Shown here in pieces: positions 6,966-11,053 of a stretch of 11,053 bases of DNA. Numbering within the stretch: the first letter of the stretch is position 1; every line of letters starts with the position of its first letter. The stretch comes from Clostridiales bacterium. GTDB lineage: Bacteria; Bacillota; Clostridia; Lachnospirales; Lachnospiraceae. The stretch is from assembly GCA_021203285.1 (NCBI GenBank), contig JAJQBM010000103.1, positions 1-11,053 of the forward strand, read 5' to 3'. A program made the translations under genes and the position numbers. Below the pieces are notes generated by a model, which saw only the letters and a program-made list of their open reading frames with translations, was not told the DNA's origin and did not search any database.

Positions 6966-6971
6966 GTTGTA

Positions 6972-7634
6972 ATGGGCATTTTATCCAAGAGAATCGACAA
7001 ACAGATTTCCGCCTATCAGCAGGAGCTGATCGAGACGCACTATGCGGAGGTGGAGAATATGTATCGCCAGATCCGCGGGTGGCGGCATGACTACCGCAAC
7101 CACATTCAGGCGATGAAGGCTTATGCCGCGAACGGCGACTGGGAGGCGGTTTGCCGGTATCTGGATGAGCTGGACACGGATTTAAATACCGTCGATACCG
7201 TCATCAAGACCGGCAATCCCATGACGGACGCAATCCTGAATTCCAAGATTTCTCTGGCACGCTCCCGGGATATTCAGGTTATTGCCGACGCGCAGATTCC
7301 CGTCAAGCTGAATTTCAGCGAGCTGGATCTCTGCTGTATCATCGGGAATCTTTTCGACAATGCCATCGAGGCGAGCCTTGACCTGCCGGCAGATCAGCGC
7401 CTGATCCGGGTCTACATGGATATGAAAAACACGCAGCTCTATATTTCCTTTACCAATTTCACCTCTGGAAAGAAATTAAAGAAGCAAAACGGACTTTTTT
7501 CCACCACCAAAGGCGAGGGGCACGGTTTCGGGCTGGTGCGCATCGACGCCATTGTGGAGCGCCTGCAGGGGTATATCAGCCGCAATTCCGAGGATGGGGC
7601 ATTCACGACGGAGATTCTGCTGCCCACCATGTGA
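6972..7634 (+). CDS. Short GHKL histidine kinase without sensor domain (AgrC-like)
   Basis: A 220-residue protein that matches the catalytic half of AgrC/ComD-type (HPK10) kinases. The H-box RHDYRNHIQAM has the phosphorylated residue at H39 and the family HDxxNH pattern. The N-box GNLFDNAIEA is at 125-134 and the G-box GEGHGFGL at 181-188. Family members usually carry an N-terminal membrane domain of several helices. Here the protein begins about 38 residues before the phospho-His with a charged helix (SKRIDKQISAYQQELIETH) that could form the dimer coiled coil, and no membrane segment is seen. The start is supported by GGGGTGAG (6959-6966), partly inside the end of the regulator gene. The upstream 6 nt leave no room for a lost sensor. 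It likely phosphorylates the adjacent regulator in response to a cytoplasmic signal or a partner protein. Confidence 0.88.
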   Translation: MGILSKRIDKQISAYQQELIETHYAEVENMYRQIRGWRHDYRNHIQAMKAYAANGDWEAVCRYLDELDTDLNTVDTVIKTGNPMTDAILNSKISLARSRDIQVIADAQIPVKLNFSELDLCCIIGNLFDNAIEASLDLPADQRLIRVYMDMKNTQLYISFTNFTSGKKLKKQNGLFSTTKGEGHGFGLVRIDAIVERLQGYISRNSEDGAFTTEILLPTM

Positions 7635-7641
7635 AGATAAC

Positions 7642-7671
7642 GCAATTCGTCCCTCACAGGAGACAATTCAT
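7642..7671 (+). promoter_or_regulatory. Candidate LytTR operator upstream of the ABC exporter genes
   Basis: GCAATTCGT (7642-7650) and ACAATTCAT (7663-7671) are direct repeats with a 12-bp gap, 21 bp start to start. They match the published LytTR consensus [TA][AC][CA]GTTN[AG][TG] at 7 and 8 of 9 positions; both have A for the G. Similarity extends to CAATTC(G/A)TCCC. An extended -10-like TGCTAATGT (7701-7709) lies about 32 bp downstream, a spacing suited to an activator site. The likely binder is the regulator encoded at 6267-6965. Confidence 0.6.
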
Positions 7672-7700
7672 CCCCCAAATATATCACAAGGGAATTTTCG

Positions 7701-7709
7701 TGCTAATGT
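7701..7709 (+). promoter_or_regulatory. Possible extended -10 of the ABC exporter promoter
   Basis: TGCTAATGT has the TG dinucleotide of an extended -10 but a weak hexamer (TAATGT), and there is no good -35. Both features are common in promoters that need an activator. It lies downstream of the LytTR-like repeats and 20 nt before the ABC start codon. Confidence 0.3.
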
Positions 7710-7729
7710 AGGTTCCAGAGGTGAATCGA

Positions 7730-8323
7730 ATGAAAAAAGAACGAACGAAACTAACCTACAATCTCTGGCAGTGCACGGCTTTTATGCTGAAAAACGCATG
7801 GCACACCAGAAAGAGCGTCATCACCGTCTGCATCCTGATCGCCGCGCTCGGCACCAGGAAATCTGTGGCGGAGATGCTTGTTGCGCCCATGATTCTCCGG
7901 CAGGTGGAGTCGGCCGTCTCGCTGTCGGCTCTTCTGGGAACCATCGGGCTGTTTACGGCCATTCTGGTGCTCTGCTCCGGCCTCAAAGATTACCTGACCG
8001 TCGGAGCCATGTTTCTGCGGATTGATGTGCGGATAGAGATTATCCGGCAGCTAAATGTAAAATCAGGCAATACCTCCTATCCGAACCGTCTGGACACCCG
8101 CTTTCTTGAAATGGAGGAAAAGGCCTATGATGCCTGCAGCGCCAACGATCGTCCTGCTGAAAATTGCTGGAAAACATGGAGCCTGGTGTTAACCAATGTA
8201 TTCGGATTCTGTGTTTACCTGTTTTTTGTCTCAGACTTAAATCCGCTGCTTCTCGTCATCGTCGTCCTGACAACCGTCGCTGGCTGGCTGGTGAACCGCA
8301 GAGTACAGCGATGGGGGGTATGA
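7730..8323 (+). CDS. ABC exporter half 1, fragment with first membrane helices
   Basis: A 197-residue piece with about four hydrophobic segments (near 26-45, 63-84, 150-168 and 172-188), ending two residues after the G-tract (…QRWGV). It contains no ATPase motifs and cannot work alone. Confidence 0.6.
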   Translation: MKKERTKLTYNLWQCTAFMLKNAWHTRKSVITVCILIAALGTRKSVAEMLVAPMILRQVESAVSLSALLGTIGLFTAILVLCSGLKDYLTVGAMFLRIDVRIEIIRQLNVKSGNTSYPNRLDTRFLEMEEKAYDACSANDRPAENCWKTWSLVLTNVFGFCVYLFFVSDLNPLLLVIVVLTTVAGWLVNRRVQRWGV

Positions 8324-9053
8324 TCACAGAGAAGAACAGGCGTCCTATATCCACAGATCACGGTATTTTTATAAGGTTTCCACAGATCGGGCTTACGCGA
8401 AGGACATCCGCATCTTCGGTCTGAAAAGCTGGCTGGATGAGCTGTGGAACAAGACGCTTGCATTGTACCGCGGATTTCTGTACAGGAGGGAGAAAATTTA
8501 CTGTCTTTCTGTTCTGGCAGACCTGATTCTTTCGTTTCTCCGAAACGGCGCGGCATATGTCTTCCTGATCGCGCTGACCTTGCGAGACGGACTTCCGGCC
8601 TCACAGTTTTTGCTCTACTTCGCGGCGATCTCCGGCTTTACCGAATGGATCACGGGGATTCTGGAACAGTCCTCCGTCCTCTATAAAGAATGTCTGGAAA
8701 TCTCCCAGGTTATGGAATATTTAAACTGGCCGGAGCCGTTTCGCTTTACCGGCGGTGTTCCGATCCCGGCGCAGCCGGACAGCGATTGCGAGATACGCCT
8801 TTCCCATGTTTCCTACCGCTACCCCGAATCGGACAGGGAGATTATTCATGACATGAACCTGACGCTTCACCCCGGAGAGAAAATAGCCGTCGTCGGTTTA
8901 AACGGCGCCGGGAAAACCACGCTGGTTCGCCTGATCTGCGGTTTCCTCGACCCGACGGAAGGCACTGTCACGCTGAACGGAACGGATATCCGCTCGTTTA
9001 ACCGCCCGGAATACTATGACCTTTTTCCGCTGTATTTCAGGAGTTTTCGCTGA
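8319..9053 (+). CDS. ABC exporter half 1, middle fragment with Walker A
   Basis: The frame is open from 8319 (YDHREEQASYIHRSRYF…) through the remaining membrane helices and the start of the ATPase domain, including Walker A GLNGAGKTT, and ends at the TGA 9051-9053 just past the broken Q-loop. The first in-frame ATG-type start (about 8463) has no ribosome binding site, so this is an internal part of the gene. Confidence 0.55.
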   Translation, partial: YDHREEQASYIHRSRYFYKVSTDRAYAKDIRIFGLKSWLDELWNKTLALYRGFLYRREKIYCLSVLADLILSFLRNGAAYVFLIALTLRDGLPASQFLLYFAAISGFTEWITGILEQSSVLYKECLEISQVMEYLNWPEPFRFTGGVPIPAQPDSDCEIRLSHVSYRYPESDREIIHDMNLTLHPGEKIAVVGLNGAGKTTLVRLICGFLDPTEGTVTLNGTDIRSFNRPEYYDLFPLYFRSFR

Positions 9054-9547
9054 TGGAGGCCAGTCTCGCCGTCAATGTCGCGCAGACTGTTGATGAAATT
9101 GATGAAGAAAAAGTGCAAAAATGCCTTGCTCTTGCGGGGCTGACAGAGAAAGCCTCCTCTCTCCCGAAGGGTACCGCGACGCCCATCGGTCGCATGGTTT
9201 ATGAGGACGGCGTGGAGCTCTCCGGCGGAGAGACGCAGCGGCTGATGCTGGCCCGCGCCCTGTATAAGGACGGCGCGATCCTGCTTCTGGACGAACCCAC
9301 TGCAGCGCTGGATCCGATCGCGGAAAACGATATTTACCTCAAATACAACGAGATGAGTCAGGGAAAGACCTCCGTGTTTATCTCCCACCGCCTGGCCTCG
9401 ACGCGTTTCTGTGACCGCATCCTCTATATGGAGAATGGCGTCATCGTGGAGGAGGGCACGCATGAAGAGCTGCTGGCACAAGGCGGCGACTATGCGAAAC
9501 TGTTTGACATTCAGAGCCGATACTATCAGGAAGGAGGCGCAGCATAA
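9053..9547 (+). CDS. ABC exporter half 1, C-terminal ATPase fragment
   Basis: A 164-residue piece with the signature LSGGETQR, Walker B ILLLDEPTAALD and the switch ISHRLAS. The frame runs back to the T-tract at 9022. It lacks Walker A and cannot bind ATP by itself in the normal way. The ATG at 9053 is an internal Met. Confidence 0.55.
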   Translation: MEASLAVNVAQTVDEIDEEKVQKCLALAGLTEKASSLPKGTATPIGRMVYEDGVELSGGETQRLMLARALYKDGAILLLDEPTAALDPIAENDIYLKYNEMSQGKTSVFISHRLASTRFCDRILYMENGVIVEEGTHEELLAQGGDYAKLFDIQSRYYQEGGAA

Positions 9548-11028
9548 TGAAACTGACCTATCGGGAAGCATGGAAGCGAAATGTCCGCGAATGGCGGATC
9601 TGGTGGAAGCTGTGCCCGTCTGTCTTTATCTCCAGCGCTCTGACCTCCGTTTTTGGGGTGGCTGCGCCGCTGGCCACCGTCTGGCTCTCCACACAACTGA
9701 TCTCAGAGCTGGCCGGGAAGCGGGATCTGCAGACCCTGCTTCAATGGGTGCTGCTGATTCTGATCACACAGGCCGCCCTGCAGCTGGCAAAAGGGCTTTG
9801 CAGCCGCTGGAAAGAATATTCGCTTGATGTGGTATACCGCATGGATGAGCAGGTTTACATGGAAAAAATGACCAGCCTCGACTATGCGGACATCGACCGC
9901 CAGTATGTCTATGACCTGTTCAGTCAGATCAGACAAAATGAAAATTACACAGGCTACGGCATCCACATGGCGTTTCATATTTTTGAACATGACTTTGTTA
10001 CCGGCGTGGTGCAGATCGTTGGAGGCATGGCGCTTTTCGTTACCATGTTTCTGCAAAGGGTTCCCGCAGACAGCCCTCTGGCTTTTTTAAACTCGCCGCT
10101 TACTGCTGTCGCTGTCTTGGCGGCGCTGCTGCTCATTGCCGTACTGGTTCCTCTTTTATACAGCAAAGGACAGCAGTACCTGTCAGACTATACCCCGAAA
10201 GCCAGATTCGGCAACCGCCTGTTCGGATTTTTCGGATTCAACATCAGGGAGCATGATCGCGCATCGGACATGCGCATGTACCGCCAGCAGGAGAATATCT
10301 GCAGCGTCTATTTCGGCAGATCCAACATGTTTTCCGCGGATTCCGAAATCGGAAAAGCGTCCCGCGGACCGATGGGGCTTTTTACCGGCGCCTCCGCGGG
10401 GCTCTCCATGGGAGCCGTCGGCCTGGTCTATCTCTTCGTATGCCTGAAAGCGGGGGGCGGGACGTTCGGTGTCGGTGAGCTCACGCAGTATGTGGGTGCA
10501 GCTACCCAGTTTTTCCTCGGAATTTCCGCGCTGCTGGACGCGGTCACCGAGATACGGATCAACGGGGAATTTCTGGGAACAACCTATGAATTTCTGGACA
10601 TTCCAAATAAAATGTATCAGGGCAGCCTGACCACGGAAAAGCGCTCCGACCGGAAATACGAGATTGAGTTTAAAGATGTCTCCTTCCGCTATCCCGGAAC
10701 CGAACAGTACGCGCTTCGCCATGTGAACCTGAAGTTTTCCGTCGGCTCGCGCCTCGCCGTCGTCGGGCCGAACGGGAGCGGCAAGACGACCTTTATCAAG
10801 CTGCTTTGCCGCCTGTATGACCCAGAGGAGGGACAGATCCTCTTAAACGGCATTGACATCCGCAAATATCGCTATGAGGATTATATTGGAATCTTTTCCG
10901 CTGTATTTCAGGATTTCAGGCTGTTCGCCCTGCCGCTCGGCGAAAACGTGGCCGCCTGCTGCGACTATGACCGGGCGCGCGTGCAGAAAGCCCTGGACGT
11001 GGTGTGCTTCCCGTCAAGTAGACAATAA
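9547..11028 (+). pseudogene. Half-size ABC exporter, partner gene, truncated at its 3' end
   Basis: Second half of the exporter. AAGGAGG (9531-9537) lies 9 nt upstream and the ATG overlaps the previous stop by one base. Six hydrophobic segments lie near residues 25-50, 64-82, 151-170, 184-205, 277-300 and 317-335. The ATPase domain has Walker A GPNGSGKT (407-414) and the Q-loop FSAVFQDF (Q455). The normal protein is then cut: after RVQKALDVV, where the first half continues with a GLTEK-like stretch, the frame reads CFPSSRQ and stops. The signature, Walker B and H-loop are absent, so at most 493 residues remain of an expected 600 or so, without ATPase function. The break at about 11004/11005 coincides with a switch to AT-rich sequence that resembles an insertion-sequence end. 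Confidence 0.85.
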
Positions 11029-11053
11029 AAAAATTAAAAAGTTTTTCCTGCCC
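11005..11053. mobile_element. Probable terminus of an insertion sequence, rest outside the window
   Basis: From 11005 the sequence no longer fits the ABC gene. It starts with TG, runs through CCCGTCAAGTAGACA (11010-11024) and then A-rich, non-coding sequence. A TG start and a GTCAAGTAGACA-like block recall terminal inverted repeats of IS3-family (IS150-like) elements, from memory rather than alignment. No transposase is visible because the window ends 49 bp in. A genomic rearrangement or contig join would look similar. Confidence 0.42.

Larger units (their letters stand above)
7730..9547 (+). pseudogene. Half-size ABC exporter (permease-ATPase fusion), two frameshifts
   Basis: When repaired, about 605 residues of an inner-membrane ABC exporter half, with a membrane domain (residues 1 to about 320, six expected helices) followed by an ATPase domain. 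ATPase motifs are Walker A GLNGAGKT (389-396), signature LSGGE (497-501), Walker B LLLDEP (D521, E522) and H-loop H553, all canonical. Start ATG 7730 has AGAGGTGA 5 nt upstream. A G-run of six (8313-8318) breaks the frame; five G would read QRWGYDHREEQ. A T-run of five (9022-9026) breaks it again inside the Q-loop; six would read DLFSAVFQEF, matching FSAVFQDF in the next gene. The last base of the stop codon is the first base of the next ATG, so the two halves are co-translated and likely pair. Exported substrate unknown (peptide, drug or lipid are all possible). Confidence 0.85.

Overview
The window reads as a chromosomal stretch from a moderately GC-rich member of the Clostridia (Bacillota), most likely a Lachnospiraceae-type gut anaerobe. 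The basis is strong AGGAGG-type ribosome binding sites, a LytTR regulator paired with an AgrC-like GHKL kinase, MepA-like MATE and CtpE-like ATPase families, and the general protein style. The genus cannot be named from the sequence alone. No rRNA, tRNA or CRISPR array was seen.

Layout. (1) 1-1247, plus strand: the 3' end of an RbsC/MglC-type sugar ABC permease, followed 12 nt later by an unrecognised 166-aa cytoplasmic protein, then a terminator-like hairpin. (2) 1371-2861, plus strand: a MATE efflux pump with its own extended -10 promoter and a leader that holds a small hairpin plus T-tract and a 13-codon reading frame. (3) 2862-3680, minus strand: proC (pyrroline-5-carboxylate reductase), whose stop codon abuts the MATE stop tail-to-tail. 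Two perfect palindromes lie side by side in its promoter region. (4) 3881-6231, plus strand: a CtpE-like cation P-type ATPase, split by a one-base deletion in a T-tract. (5) 6267-7634, plus strand: a LytTR response regulator and a short histidine kinase with no sensor domain. (6) 7642-7671: a pair of 9-bp direct repeats spaced 21 bp start to start, the architecture expected of a LytTR binding site, just upstream of the ABC genes. (7) 7730-11028, plus strand: two half-size ABC exporter genes overlapping by one base (likely heterodimer). The first carries two homopolymer frameshifts. The second is cut after its Q-loop by unrelated AT-rich sequence that looks like the end of an insertion sequence and runs off the window.

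How the genes fit together. Regions 5-7 look like one regulated module: a cytoplasmic kinase signals to a LytTR regulator, which would act at the repeat operator to control a heterodimeric exporter of unknown substrate. The ATPase lies 35 nt upstream of the regulator and may be co-transcribed. All four lesions (three homopolymer indels and one insertion-like junction) fall in the transporters, while the two regulators are intact. This could be recent transporter loss, phase variation or assembly error, and the sequence alone does not decide between them.
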